DNA of 64,000 nt from Halegenticoccus tardaugens (GCF_004116405.1 NZ_SDIC01000001.1:186001-250000); one strand, 5' to 3'; positions 42,770 through 52,621 are shown, numbered from the stretch's first letter. Translations and numbers: made by a program. Notes: a model not told the origin generated them from the letters alone.

Positions 42770-43288
42770 TCACTCCGTCGCGATTCCGCGCCCCTCGTAG
42801 AACGCTTCCGGCGTTCCCTCGACCCGTTCGAAGGGTCCGAAGTCGCGCTCGTGGTGGCGGATCATCTGTTCGACGATCCACGCGCTGAACGCCTCGTCGA
42901 AGCACCAGCCGTCGCCTGCGCGCTCGATCTCGAACCGATCGTCCGTGGCGAACGCCACGTACACGTGGTAGAAGCCGAGGATGACCTCTGCGAAGTCGCG
43001 CGCCTTGGAGCCGCACTCGCCGCGCTTGTCGTCGAGCGCGTCGCGGCCCGCCGCCGTGAGCGCGAAGTACTTCCGGTCGGGTTCGTCCTCGCGTTCGACG
43101 CGCTCTGTCCACCCTTCCTCTTCGAACTTGTACAGGATTGGGTAGACGGAGCCGTACGACGGCTCCCAGTGGCCGCCGCTCACCCCCCGAATCTCCTTCA
43201 GAATCTCGTAGCCGTACCGCGGCTTTTCGTCGAGCAGTTCGAGAACGAGATAGGAGACGAGGCCTTTCGGCGGACCGCTCTTCCGCAT
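42770..43288 (-). CDS. PadR-family transcriptional regulator
   Basis: A 172-aa regulator. An N-terminal winged helix (MRKSGPPKGLVSYLVLELLDEKPRYGYEI... WEPSYGSVYPILYKFEEEGW, about 1-65) carries the PadR signature GYEI and SVYPIL. The long C-terminal part has an antiparallel helix pair and FYHVYVAFATDDRFEIE. The ATG at 43286-43288 is preceded by a longer non-coding frame. Target genes are unknown. It is convergent with the PDZ protease gene, 9 bp apart. Confidence 0.9.
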   Translation of the reverse strand: MRKSGPPKGLVSYLVLELLDEKPRYGYEILKEIRGVSGGHWEPSYGSVYPILYKFEEEGWTERVEREDEPDRKYFALTAAGRDALDDKRGECGSKARDFAEVILGFYHVYVAFATDDRFEIERAGDGWCFDEAFSAWIVEQMIRHHERDFGPFERVEGTPEAFYEGRGIATE

Positions 43289-43359
43289 TAGCCCCCGTTC
43301 AGACCGACGTCGTGAAAGGGTTTCGGTTGTGGACACCGGACGCGGCCGCCCCCGGTCGT

Positions 43360-44199
43360 TCAGTCGTTCATCTCGGTTTCGGGGTCGAAGTCGACGTCGA
43401 CCTTCTCGCCGGCGAGGGCGACGTGTCCGTAGTTGAGCAGCGCGACGAAGACCCCGCCGCCGACGACGTTGCCGATGGTCGTCCACGCGAGGACCGTCGC
43501 GAACTGCGCGGGCGTCACCCCCTGACCGAGGAACATCGCGGCGAGCATCTCCGTCGATCCCAGCAGGGCGTGGTGGAACGGTCCGAATCCGATCGCCGCG
43601 GTGGTGAGGAGCACGAGGACGACGCGGGAGATGGCGTCGAGGCTGGCCGCGACGAGCCACGTCGCGAGGCCCATCAGCCACCCGGCGACGACGCCGCTCA
43701 GGAGGATCACCCACCAGGGGTACGGGACGACGGCCTGCGCGATGGTCCCGAACGCGGACGGCTGGACGACGCCGAGCGCCGGACCGAGGCCGGCGATGAG
43801 CCCGGCGAACAGCGCGCAGCCGACGAGATTGGAGACGTAGACGACGCCCCAGAGCCCGAGGAGTTCGCGGAGCGTCGCGCGGCCGTCGAGCACCGGGATG
43901 ACGGCCATCGTCGTGTGGGCGGTGAAAAGCTCCGTCTGGCCGAGGATGACGAAGACGAAGCCGACGGAGGACAGCGCCGCGAGGACCCCTTGCTCGACGA
44001 GCGACGAGGAGAACCCGCCGGCGTACGAAAGCGCCATGCCCATGAACAGCGCGCCGAAGCTCACGTTGAGTCCGGCGGAGATGCCGGAGAGGAACACGCC
44101 CTTCGCGGGGCGATTGATCTCCTTCAGCGCGTTCTCCATCTCCTGTTCGAGGATACGTCGGTACGACAGCGTCGCGCCCGTTGGCTCGTCGGATGACAT
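43360..44199 (-). CDS. Formate/nitrite transporter (FNT) family channel
   Basis: A 279-aa pentameric FNT-type anion channel with six membrane segments, from ATG 44197-44199 (MSSDEPTGATLSYRRILEQEMENAL). LFTAHTTMAVIP (near 100) and GFGPFHHALLGSTEMLAAMFLG (near 205, with HH) mark the pore loops. Formate, nitrite or hydrosulfide are known FNT substrates; the choice here is unclear. It is divergent from the heme enzyme gene pitA, 176 bp away. Confidence 0.88.
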   Translation of the reverse strand: MSSDEPTGATLSYRRILEQEMENALKEINRPAKGVFLSGISAGLNVSFGALFMGMALSYAGGFSSSLVEQGVLAALSSVGFVFVILGQTELFTAHTTMAVIPVLDGRATLRELLGLWGVVYVSNLVGCALFAGLIAGLGPALGVVQPSAFGTIAQAVVPYPWWVILLSGVVAGWLMGLATWLVAASLDAISRVVLVLLTTAAIGFGPFHHALLGSTEMLAAMFLGQGVTPAQFATVLAWTTIGNVVGGGVFVALLNYGHVALAGEKVDVDFDPETEMND

Positions 44200-44375
44200 C
44201 GGAGAGGGTCGTGGGGCGTCAAACGCGTGGCCCACGCAAAACGGCTACGGCTCTTTCGGCGGCCCGGACGGCGACCGAACGCGGCGTAACTCGGAACGCG
44301 GGGCGACCCGGGGCGCGCGCCCGCCGACGGCGCGGACTCAAAAGGTCCTTGGTCGCACCCTTCCAAGGCGGACGT

Positions 44376-45914
44376 ATGCCAGAGCCGCCACAGACCGCCG
44401 AAGGCTGGTACGCGCTGCACGACTTCCGCACGGTCGACTGGGACGCGTGGCGAGCCGCCCCCGACAGGGAGCGCGAGCGGGCCGTCGCCGAGGGCGTCGA
44501 GTACCTCGAATCGCACGAGGCCGTCGAGGACGCGGCGGAGGGCGCGTCGGCCGCGTTCGGGATGCTCGGGCACAAGGCCGACCTCCTGCTCATCCACTTC
44601 CGACCGGCGCTGGACGACCTCTCCGCCGCCGAGCGTCGGTTCGAGCGCACCGCGTTCGCCGGGTTCACGGACCGCGTCTCGTCGTACGTCTCCGTCACCG
44701 AGGTGAGCGGCTACGTCTCGGACGACTACTTCGAGGACGACGCGGACGAGGTCGACGAGGGGCTGCGCCGGTACATCGAGGGGAAGATGAAGCCGGACAT
44801 CCCGGACGACGAGTACGTCAGCTTCTACCCGATGAGCAAACGCCGGGGGGAGGAACACAACTGGTACGACCTCCCGTTCGACGAGCGCGCCGACCTGATG
44901 TCGGCCCACGGCGACACCGGCCGGAAGTTCGCCGGGAAGATCAAGCAGGTCATCGCCTCCAGCGTCGGCTTCGACGACTACGAGTGGGGCGTCACGCTCT
45001 TCGCGGCCGATCCGACCGACATCAAGGACATCGTCTACGAGATGCGGTTCGACGAGGTCTCCTCGAAGTACGGCGAGTTCGGGGCGTTCTCCGTCGGCCG
45101 TCGCTTCCCGCCGTCGGATCTCGGGGCGTTCCTCGCCGGCGAGCCGGTGCCCACGAGCGCGCACGGCGGCGAGCGCGCCCACCCGCACGCCGAGGGCGAT
45201 CACTCACACGCGGAAGGCGGCCACCCCCACGACGCGGGCGAGTCGCGCGGACACGAGGACGGACGCCACGGCGAGGGTGGCCACCACGGCGGCGCGGGAC
45301 ACCGCGGCGACGAGACCGCCGGCGACGACGCGGGCGACATCCGGGGCGAACTGGAGGAGCTGAACGTCTACGCCGGCAAGCCGCACGGCGAGGACGTGTA
45401 CGCGACGGTGCTGTACTCCGAGGCCGACCCCGAGGAGCTGTTCGACGAGGTGGCCGGCCTCCGGGCGAACTTCGACCACTACGGCACGCACGTCAAGACC
45501 GCCGTCTACGAGGCCGACGGGCGCGGCCGGTCGGCGGTCGTGAGCGTCTGGGAGACGGGGAGCGCCGCGGAGACGGCGGCGGGCTTCCTCTCGGAGCTTC
45601 CGGGGATCGTCAGCCGGGCCGGCGAGGAGTCCGGCTTCGGCACGATGGGGATGTTCTACACCGTCAAACCGGAGCGCCGCGAGGACTTCGTCGAGAAGTT
45701 CGGCGTCGTCGGCGACCTCCTCGACGACATCGAGGGCCACCACGACACGGACCTGATGGTCAACCGGGAGGACGAAAACGACATGTTCATCGCCAGCCAG
45801 TGGCGCTCGAAGGAGGACGCGATGGGGTTCTTCCGAAGCGAGGCGTTCCGCGATACGGTGCAGTGGGGCCGGGACGTGCTGGCCGACAGGCCGCGGCACG
45901 TCTTCTTGGCCTGA
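44376..45914 (+). CDS. pitA: PitA: chlorite-dismutase-like heme protein fused to an ABM domain
   Basis: A 512-aa haloarchaeal fusion. The N-terminal Cld/ChdC-like domain (1-245) has the catalytic Tyr in YPMSKRR (Y151) and the proximal heme His in MSAHGDTGRK (H178), which fits coproheme decarboxylase (HemQ) activity. A His/Gly/Asp-rich linker (about 265-320, over 12 His) follows. The C-terminal antibiotic-biosynthesis-monooxygenase-like domain (about 330-512) carries GMFYTVKPERREDFVEKF. It is likely the last step of heme synthesis, as known for the family. The 3' end including the stop is duplicated at 46045-46100. Confidence 0.9.
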   Translation: MPEPPQTAEGWYALHDFRTVDWDAWRAAPDRERERAVAEGVEYLESHEAVEDAAEGASAAFGMLGHKADLLLIHFRPALDDLSAAERRFERTAFAGFTDRVSSYVSVTEVSGYVSDDYFEDDADEVDEGLRRYIEGKMKPDIPDDEYVSFYPMSKRRGEEHNWYDLPFDERADLMSAHGDTGRKFAGKIKQVIASSVGFDDYEWGVTLFAADPTDIKDIVYEMRFDEVSSKYGEFGAFSVGRRFPPSDLGAFLAGEPVPTSAHGGERAHPHAEGDHSHAEGGHPHDAGESRGHEDGRHGEGGHHGGAGHRGDETAGDDAGDIRGELEELNVYAGKPHGEDVYATVLYSEADPEELFDEVAGLRANFDHYGTHVKTAVYEADGRGRSAVVSVWETGSAAETAAGFLSELPGIVSRAGEESGFGTMGMFYTVKPERREDFVEKFGVVGDLLDDIEGHHDTDLMVNREDENDMFIASQWRSKEDAMGFFRSEAFRDTVQWGRDVLADRPRHVFLA

Positions 45915-46100
45915 CGTTCTCGATCTAATGCGGGCGAAGCCGACGGCCGAGCGCCCTTTTTGGCCCAGCTTTTTCGAGGAGCGGTTCCCGCAGCGAGCCG
46001 ATTTTCGGCGAGCGAGGAAACCCGCCGCTGAAAATGGTGGCGCGGGCACGTCTTCTTGGCCTGACGTTCTCGATCTAATGCGGGCGAGGCCGACGGTCGA
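45895..46100 (+). repeat. 56-bp direct repeat spanning the pitA stop
   Basis: 45895-45950 and 46045-46100 match at 54 of 56 positions, exactly 150 bp apart. The first copy contains the last pitA codons and its stop. The spacer has two T5 runs (45957-45961 and about 45970-45974) in CCCTTTTTGGCCCAGCTTTTT, a good archaeal termination signal, and a GCAGCGAGCCG-type repeat. Confidence 0.8.
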
Positions 46101-46150
46101 TCGGGAGCGGCGATCGATTGCGGTCGGGACCGGATCGCTCGACGCCGTCC

Positions 46151-46531
46151 CTATTTCACCTCTTCTACGGGCGCGCCGGCCGCGTTCGCCTTGACGCTCC
46201 GGATTCCCTTTTTCGCGCCCCCCTTCGTCGCGTAGCCCTCGCCGCCGTCAGCGATGACGTTGCCGTTGTCGTGGCGCAGTCGCCAGCGCCACTCGTCGGC
46301 GCGGTCGCGGTACAACTCGAACGTGGCCCGCGATTCGGGCGTCTCCTCGGCTTCGACGGGGGAGGCGCTTTCGGCCGTGGCGGTCGCCCCGACCGCCGCA
46401 CCGTCGGCCGTCGAGCCGGCGGTTCCGGCGTCCGGCGTCTTCCGGCGCTCGTCAGCGTTCGTCGCCGCGGTCTCCAGCGTCTCGCCGTCCACGTCCACGC
46501 GGACGGTGACGTCGATTCGGTCGTCTTTCAT
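46151..46531 (-). CDS. DUF1508 (YegP/UPF0339) domain protein
   Basis: A 126-aa protein from ATG 46529-46531 (MKDDRIDVTVRVDVDGETL). The N-terminal half is a low-complexity acidic and Ala/Thr-rich stretch. The C-terminal half, TFELYRDRADEWRWRLRHDNGNVIADGGEGYATKGGAKKGIRSVKANA, is a single DUF1508 domain (normally found as tandem copies in YegP). Function is unknown. It is convergent with pitA, with the duplicated tail between. Confidence 0.85.
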   Translation of the reverse strand: MKDDRIDVTVRVDVDGETLETAATNADERRKTPDAGTAGSTADGAAVGATATAESASPVEAEETPESRATFELYRDRADEWRWRLRHDNGNVIADGGEGYATKGGAKKGIRSVKANAAGAPVEEVK

Positions 46532-46757
46532 ACCTCTCTGTTGTTCCCGCGCGGGGAAAGGTTTCACACCGCCGCGCCGTCGCCGATGGTCGCGCCGCCG
46601 TCTCGCCGCCGCGTCGGTTCCGCGACCGGCGCGACGTCGCCGTCCGCCGCCCGGACGTGACGGTGTCCACGACTCTCTCGGAACTCAACGCGAAACGAAG
46701 GGGTCACAATACGAACGAAGGGGGTCGAAACACGAGCCGTTCCGCCGCGGTTCGAGG

Positions 46758-47816
46758 TCAGTCGCCGGCGGCCCGCTTGTCCACGCCGGCCGCGCGGATG
46801 TCGTCGCCGCCGACCGACGAGCGCAGCGAGTCCATCCCGTCGTCGCGGGTGATCCCGAAGTTCTCGGCGTACAGCTCCTCGACGCGCGCCGCCTCTTCGG
46901 CGGAGAGCGACGGCGTGTCCGGCGCGGCGGCCCACTCGTCGATGTCCGCGATCGTGCGGAAGGTTGGCGTGACCGCGGAGACCGCGTCGTGGCTGAGCAG
47001 CCACTGGATCGCCGCCTGCCCCATCGTCCGCTCGCCGTCGCGTTCGAGGAACCGCAGGGTTTCGAGCTTCTCCCAGCCGGTCTCGTACCACACGTCCGGC
47101 CGGAAGCCGCGGTGGTCGCCCTCGCCGAGTTCCGTGTCGGGGCGGACCTGCTCGTTCAGCAGCCCCGACGAGTGCGGGACGCGCGCGACGACGCTCGTGT
47201 CCGCGTCCGACGCCTCGATGTAATCGAGGACGCGCCGCCCGGGGACCTGCTCGAAGACGTTGAACACGGTCTGGACCGCGTCGAAGCCGAGGTCGACGGC
47301 GCGCTCGTGCTCGGCGAGCCAGCCGATCGACGGCCCCATCGCCCAGCCGAGCGCGTCGACGACGCCCTCCTCGCGGAGCGCGTCGAGCGTCTCCATCACC
47401 TCCGGCGTCACCTCGTCGACGTTGGCGTTGTGGAGCTGCAGGAATTCGACGTGGTCGGTTCCGAGCCGGTCGAGGGAGCGCTCGACGCAGGTGCGGATCC
47501 ACTCGGGTTCGAGCCGCTTCGGGATCTCGCCGTGGCCGGCCTGCGGGTTGTTGTAGAAGTCGTAGCCGACCTTCGTCGCGAGCGTCACCTCGTCGCGGTG
47601 CTCCGCGAGCGCCTTCCCCAGTAGCGTCTCGCTGTCGCCGTGGCCGTACACGTCGCCGGTGTCGAAGAACGTGATCCCGCGGTCGAGCGCGTGCTGGACC
47701 ATCTCGACGGCCTGCTCCTCCGTCCGGTCGCCCCACCAGTCCGTGCCGACGACCCACGCCCCGAAGCCGACCTCGCTCACTTCGACGCCGGAGTCACCGA
47801 GCGTTCGGTACTTCAT
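46758..47816 (-). CDS. Aldo/keto reductase
   Basis: A 352-aa NADPH-dependent (beta/alpha)8 oxidoreductase from ATG 47814-47816 (MKYRTLGDSGVEVSEVGFGAW). The catalytic tetrad is visible: D in FFDTGDVYGHGDSE with Tyr, K in TLATKVGYD, and H in LQLHNANVD. The C-terminal cofactor loop is TPTFRTIADIDEWAAA. Its substrate, possibly a sugar given the neighbouring GH32 gene, is not established. A TATA-like box (CGATAAGTG) lies about 27 nt upstream. Confidence 0.9.
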   Translation of the reverse strand: MKYRTLGDSGVEVSEVGFGAWVVGTDWWGDRTEEQAVEMVQHALDRGITFFDTGDVYGHGDSETLLGKALAEHRDEVTLATKVGYDFYNNPQAGHGEIPKRLEPEWIRTCVERSLDRLGTDHVEFLQLHNANVDEVTPEVMETLDALREEGVVDALGWAMGPSIGWLAEHERAVDLGFDAVQTVFNVFEQVPGRRVLDYIEASDADTSVVARVPHSSGLLNEQVRPDTELGEGDHRGFRPDVWYETGWEKLETLRFLERDGERTMGQAAIQWLLSHDAVSAVTPTFRTIADIDEWAAAPDTPSLSAEEAARVEELYAENFGITRDDGMDSLRSSVGGDDIRAAGVDKRAAGD

Positions 47817-47966
47817 GGCGCCGGGTACGGAGGGACGGCACTTATCGACCGTGGTTCGGCCGTCGATCACGTATCGATCGCCGTTCGATCGTCGATCGAG
47901 GGGCGTCGTTCGATGGCCGACCGCGCGGAACTCACACCGCGGTGGCCGGCCGGAGCCAACTGACAA

Positions 47967-47976
47967 CGCTTAATCG
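47967..47976 (+). promoter_or_regulatory. TATA-like box of the GH32 gene
   Basis: CGCTTAATCG, centred about 29 nt before ATG 48000, suggests a leaderless transcript and supports that ATG over the GTG at 47988. Confidence 0.5.
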
Positions 47977-47999
47977 GAATCCCGCCCGTGTTTCATCCG

Positions 48000-50174
48000 A
48001 TGGACTCGCTTTCGCTTCCTCTCCGGATCGCGTGCCTGTACGCGACCGACCGCTCCGTAGAACAGCGAGCGGCACACGAGTGGTGCGCCGACGCGGTCGC
48101 CACGGCCGACCGCGTCGCGCTCTCGGACGTGGCCGACGGGACGGTCGACCTCGCCGCCTACGACGCGGCGTGGTGGCACCGCGACGAGCCGCTGGACGAC
48201 GTGTCGGCGGAGGCGGCGAACTGCGCGGGGGCGCTCTCGGCGTACCTCGAAGACGGCGGCGGACTCCTCCTCTCGCTGCGGGCGCTCTCGGCCGTCGAAG
48301 CCCTCGGCGTCGACCCCGTCGCCCCCGACGCGGTCGGCGTGGAGGACCACCCGAACCCGACCGGATTCGCCCCGAAGGCACTCCACGCCGCGCACCCGGC
48401 GTTCGAGTCGTTCGGCGACCGCGCCCACACCGACCCCGCGGCGCAGGACCGACCCTACGCTCGCTACGAGGCGCTCGTCCCCGAGCGGGGGCAGGTGCTG
48501 GCCTGCGCGCTCTCCGGCGACGACCTCCTCGCCGGGCGGAAGACCCTCGTCTCGTGGCGGACGGGCGAGGGGGCGGTCTTCGGCGTCGGGGCGAACGTCG
48601 TCTTCAGCGCCGAGGGCGACGAAACCGCGGCCCGCGACCGGCTCGTCCGGAACCTCCTCGCGACGGCGGGCGGCGACCGTCGGCCGGCGTTCACCGACCG
48701 GTACACGGACGGCACCGGCGCGACCGCGCTCCGGGAGGCGCTGGCCGACGACCACCACCGCCCGGCGTACCACCTCGCCGCGCCCGCGAACTGGCTGAAC
48801 GATCCGAACGGACTCATCCACCACGACGGCCGCTATCACCTCTTCTACCAGTACAACCCGGCGGGACCGTTCCACGGCAGCATCCACTGGGGACACGCGA
48901 CGAGCGAGGACCTCCTCCACTGGACGGACCGTCCGGTCGCGCTCGCCCCGTCGCCGGACGGCCCCGACAGGGACGGCTGCTGGTCCGGCTGCGCCGTCGT
49001 CGACGGGGACGGCACGCCCACGCTCCTGTACACGGGCGGACGCGGCCGCGTGCAACTTCCCTGTCTCGCCACCGCGAGCGACGACGGCCTCGACGCGTGG
49101 GTGAAGGACGGGGACAATCCGATCATCGAGGCCGCGCCGGACGACGTCGCGGTCCTCGAAACCGACGACTGGTCGGCGGAGTTTCGCGACCACTGCGTCT
49201 GGCGCGAAGGGGACGCGTGGTACCAGCTCATCGGGGCCGGGTTGCAGGACGGCGGGGGCGTGGTGCTCCTCTATCGCGGCGAGACCCTCCGCGAGTGGGA
49301 GTACGTCGGCCCGCTGCTCGTCGACGAGGACGACCGACCCGAGACGGTCTGGGAGTGCCCCGAACTGCTCGACTTCGGCGACGCGCAGGTGCTCCACGTC
49401 TCGAACTACGAGGAGACGCGCTACTTCGTCGGCGGGGCCGATCTCCGATCCCCGGGCTTTTCGGTCGAGCGCGCGGGCGTCCTCGACTACGGCGACTTCT
49501 ACGCGCCCCAGTCGCTCCGCGCGCCCGACGGCCGCTCCCTCACGTGGGGGTGGGTGAAGGAGGCTCGCGGCGTCGACGCGCAGTGGCGCGCCGGCTGGTC
49601 CGGGGCCATGTCGCTCCCGCGCGAGCTCGACGTCGCGGGCGGCGAACTCAGACAGCGGCCGGCCGCCGAACTCGCCGCCCTCCGCGACCGGCGCGTCGAC
49701 CTCGCCGCCTCGCTACACCTCGCCGCCGACGAGCGGCGGACGCTCGACCTGTCCGGCAACGCCTACGAGGTGGTCGCGGAGATCGACCTCGAACCGGGCG
49801 CGACGTTCGAACTCGGATTGTTCGAGTCGCCCGCGCTGTCGGAGCGAACCGCCGTCCGCTACGACGGCGACGCGGTCGTCGTGGACCGCTCGCGGTCCAG
49901 CCACGATCCGGCGGGCGCGGCGCACGAACAGCGGCTGCCGGTCGCCGACCTCGTCGGTTCGGACGGGACGCTCTCGCTGCACGCCTTCGTCGACGGCTCG
50001 ATCCTCGAACTGTTCGCGAACGAGCGGCGGTGTCTCACGAGCCGGGTCTACCCGACGCGGGCGGACGCGGACGGCGTCTCGCTCTCGGCACGCGGCGGAG
50101 ACGTCGCGTTGCGCTCGTTCGACGCGTGGGAGCTGGAGGCGACGTTCCCCGCCGGTCGGTCGCGGACGGAGTAA
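48000..50174 (+). CDS. Glycoside hydrolase family 32 (fructosidase/sucrose hydrolase-like)
   Basis: A 724-aa protein with no signal peptide. The GH32 beta-propeller (about 250-560) shows the nucleophile motif WLNDPNG (D268), the transition-state stabiliser FRDH (D397) and the acid/base WECPELL (E452). A beta-sandwich follows to the end. The first 225 residues form an alpha/beta domain like ThuA or class I amidotransferases ([30 protein letters not shown]), which is not part of ordinary GH32. It likely releases fructose from sucrose or fructans. It is convergent with the GH68 gene, 25 bp apart. Confidence 0.92.
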   Translation: MDSLSLPLRIACLYATDRSVEQRAAHEWCADAVATADRVALSDVADGTVDLAAYDAAWWHRDEPLDDVSAEAANCAGALSAYLEDGGGLLLSLRALSAVEALGVDPVAPDAVGVEDHPNPTGFAPKALHAAHPAFESFGDRAHTDPAAQDRPYARYEALVPERGQVLACALSGDDLLAGRKTLVSWRTGEGAVFGVGANVVFSAEGDETAARDRLVRNLLATAGGDRRPAFTDRYTDGTGATALREALADDHHRPAYHLAAPANWLNDPNGLIHHDGRYHLFYQYNPAGPFHGSIHWGHATSEDLLHWTDRPVALAPSPDGPDRDGCWSGCAVVDGDGTPTLLYTGGRGRVQLPCLATASDDGLDAWVKDGDNPIIEAAPDDVAVLETDDWSAEFRDHCVWREGDAWYQLIGAGLQDGGGVVLLYRGETLREWEYVGPLLVDEDDRPETVWECPELLDFGDAQVLHVSNYEETRYFVGGADLRSPGFSVERAGVLDYGDFYAPQSLRAPDGRSLTWGWVKEARGVDAQWRAGWSGAMSLPRELDVAGGELRQRPAAELAALRDRRVDLAASLHLAADERRTLDLSGNAYEVVAEIDLEPGATFELGLFESPALSERTAVRYDGDAVVVDRSRSSHDPAGAAHEQRLPVADLVGSDGTLSLHAFVDGSILELFANERRCLTSRVYPTRADADGVSLSARGGDVALRSFDAWELEATFPAGRSRTE

Positions 50175-50199
50175 TCCCTCTTAGAGTGGGGCTGCGGCG

Positions 50200-51558
50200 T
50201 CAACCGTCCGTCTCCGCCACGTCGAGGAGGCCGTCGCCGGCGTCGGCTTCGGGCGGCGTCAGGTACTCCCTGACGGGCACGTCCTCGCCGGGTTCCCACC
50301 ACGGCTCGGGCAGTTCCTCGTCCGGGAGCGGCAGGTGGCCGTGATCGAGGGTGCCGACGACGCGCGTCCGGCGGCCGTCGAGCCGGAGGCGGACGGTGGG
50401 GGCGAGCGTCCCGCCGAAGCGCCGGAGCTGCTCGGACTCGGGGAGGTGCGCCACGTCGTCGAGGCTCGGGCGGTCGAAGTCGAAGTAGTTGAAGAAGGCG
50501 GTGACGAGCGCCTCGTCGCCGTGGTCGTCCGCGAGCCACGAGTACGCCTGAAACGGCGCGTTCCACGGGTTCGTCAGGACGAGACCCGAGCCGTTCAGCG
50601 GCTCGTAGTCGCCGCGGAGCGAGTCGGCGGCGAAGCCGTACAGTGCGTCGTAGCCGTCGAGCCCCGGCGCGAACGTGTGGTCGTGGCTGGAGACGAAGAG
50701 GTAGTAGGTGCCGTCGCGGACGATCAGGTGCGGCCGTTCGAGCTCCTGGTTGACGCAGACGGCGTCGAGGAGCGGCGGGCGGAGCTCGAAGGCCGCGGGG
50801 TCGCCCGTCGGCGACTCGGCGATGCCGACGCTGCCGTTGAACTCCCGCTGGGCCGCGTCGCCGCCGCAGGCCGCGGAGTCCTCCGGGACGGGCGTGTTCG
50901 CCTCGAAGAGCAGGTAGGTCCGGCCGTCGTCCTCGAAGAACCACGGGTCCCGGAAGGTGTAGGTCATCCCGCGCGACTGCGCCTCCGTCTCGTAGCGCTC
51001 GCCGTCGGGTTCGAGGAGCACCGAGTGCTCCCACGGCCCGACGATCCGGAGGCCGTCGCCGTCGGTCTCGACCGACCCGCCCCGGCCGAGCGCGATGCGC
51101 TGGGTGTAGGTCAGCTCCGCCTCACCGCGCCGGCCGGAGGCGGTGTAGTAGGCGAACACCTCGCCGTCGTCGTAGAGCGCGGAGCCCGCCCACTGGCGGG
51201 AGCCGAGCGGCTCGCTCCCCTCGAAGACGGGGCCGCCCGTCGTCCACTCGCGGCCGTCGCGCGAGTAGAAGTACCGGATCGTGGCGACGTCGTGGCGCTT
51301 GCCCGGAAGGAGCGCCGAGGACGAGCTGAGCGCGAAGATCACGCGGTACCCGTCGATCTCCGCGACGCTCCCGTCGCGGCGGCGGAGGAACCACGTGTCC
51401 CAGACGTGGAGGTCGGGGTCGAGCGGCGCGTCCGGCGGGTAGATGATCGGCGCGACGTTCTCGTCGCTCCGTTCGATGCCGGCCGCGTGCGCCCGGGTCC
51501 ACGCCGGGGTGTCGTGGACGTCACGATCGAGCAGCAAGTCGTCGGATTCGAGATTCAT
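50200..51558 (-). CDS. Glycoside hydrolase family 68 (levansucrase-like)
   Basis: A 452-aa GH68 enzyme, which makes levan or fructo-oligosaccharides from sucrose. The catalytic triad is intact: nucleophile in LHVWDTWFL (D54), stabiliser in TFRDPWFF (D204) and acid/base in QELERPHL (E274). The ATG at 51556-51558 (MNLESDDLLLDRDVHDTPAW) gives no Sec or Tat signal, unlike most secreted levansucrases, so it may act inside the cell or be exported by an unknown route. It pairs with the convergent GH32 gene. Confidence 0.9.
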   Translation of the reverse strand: MNLESDDLLLDRDVHDTPAWTRAHAAGIERSDENVAPIIYPPDAPLDPDLHVWDTWFLRRRDGSVAEIDGYRVIFALSSSSALLPGKRHDVATIRYFYSRDGREWTTGGPVFEGSEPLGSRQWAGSALYDDGEVFAYYTASGRRGEAELTYTQRIALGRGGSVETDGDGLRIVGPWEHSVLLEPDGERYETEAQSRGMTYTFRDPWFFEDDGRTYLLFEANTPVPEDSAACGGDAAQREFNGSVGIAESPTGDPAAFELRPPLLDAVCVNQELERPHLIVRDGTYYLFVSSHDHTFAPGLDGYDALYGFAADSLRGDYEPLNGSGLVLTNPWNAPFQAYSWLADDHGDEALVTAFFNYFDFDRPSLDDVAHLPESEQLRRFGGTLAPTVRLRLDGRRTRVVGTLDHGHLPLPDEELPEPWWEPGEDVPVREYLTPPEADAGDGLLDVAETDG

Positions 51559-51715
51559 GCGTAACGGTGACGGTTCGGTGCTCAAAGCTCTCACCGTTTG
51601 GGTCCGACCCGACCGATCGCCGGACGCGGCTCCGCAACCGAGACACCGCGTCGAGGTTTGACATCCCCTGCACACACCCGAATCCATTTGAAGGCTCCCG
51701 GCCAAGGGGTGGCTA

Positions 51716-52621
51716 ATGACGAAGCGCTATGTGTCCCTCCCGGAGGACGCCGCCGCGGGGGTCGAGGACTTCATCGAGGACGTGGACCGACGACTCTCCT
51801 CGGACGAAGACACCTGCAAGGTCGTCCGCGACGTGCTCGTCGACCTCTACGGCGACCGCGAGGCGTGGGAAGCGTGGCGGCGCGGCGACCCGGTGTCGCC
51901 GGCCGAGCGGGTGCGGCTGCAGGGGTACGACCCGTGCAACTCGACGCTCGAAAGCGAGTACTACGCCGAAAAGGACGAGGAGAAGTTCCGCCGGTCCAAG
52001 CACCTCCAGTGGCTCTGGCGGCAGTTCGACGCGACGCCGATGGCGGACAACGTCGACTTCGCGCTCCGGTTCCGGCAGATGCTCGCGAACCACCTCTTCG
52101 AGGAGGCCGGCGACGGCCTCCGCATCTTCAAGGGCGTCTCCTTCTCCTACGGCCACAACATCACCGTCGGCGACAACACGGTCATCCACGACGACGTCCA
52201 CCTCGACGACCGCGGCAAGCTCACCATCGGAGACCGGGTCTCCATCTCCGACAACGTCCACATCTACAGCCACGACCACGACATCGTCGATCAGACCGAG
52301 GTTCGAAACTACGAGACCATCGTCGACGACGACGCGCGGATCACCTACGACTCGATGATCCGAGCCGGCTGCCGGATCGGCGAGAACGCCATCGTCGGGG
52401 CCCGGGCGGTCGTCCAAGGCGACGTGCCGGCCCACCACATCGCGGTCGGCATGCCCGCCCGGAGCGTCAAGGTGAAGCCCGGGTGGGAGTCGGTTGCCGA
52501 ACCCGTCGAAGACGCGAACCCGAACCGACAGGAGGAGCGGCGGATCGAGTACGACCTCCCGGACGACCTCGACGTCTTCGACGAGTTCGAGCGCGACCTC
52601 CGCCCGCCGGGCGCGGAGTGA
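51716..52621 (+). CDS. Hexapeptide-repeat (left-handed beta-helix) acyltransferase
   Basis: A 301-aa protein. The N-terminal helical part (about 1-125, MTKRYVSLPEDAAAGVEDFIEDVDR) is followed by a left-handed beta-helix: YGHNITVGDNTVIHDDVHLDDRGKLTIGDRVSISDNVHIYSHDHD... CRIGENAIVGARAVVQGDVPAHHIAVGMPA. The YSHDHD segment supplies the catalytic His, as in maltose/galactoside O-acetyltransferases. An acyl-CoA and a sugar are likely substrates, fitting the carbohydrate region, but unproven. Divergent from the GH68 gene. Confidence 0.87.
   Translation: MTKRYVSLPEDAAAGVEDFIEDVDRRLSSDEDTCKVVRDVLVDLYGDREAWEAWRRGDPVSPAERVRLQGYDPCNSTLESEYYAEKDEEKFRRSKHLQWLWRQFDATPMADNVDFALRFRQMLANHLFEEAGDGLRIFKGVSFSYGHNITVGDNTVIHDDVHLDDRGKLTIGDRVSISDNVHIYSHDHDIVDQTEVRNYETIVDDDARITYDSMIRAGCRIGENAIVGARAVVQGDVPAHHIAVGMPARSVKVKPGWESVAEPVEDANPNRQEERRIEYDLPDDLDVFDEFERDLRPPGAE

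Noticed and set aside
47942-50344. 800-codon plus-strand frame overlapping the GH32 gene
   Set aside because: Extremely Arg-rich frame-shifted shadow of GH32 without motifs.
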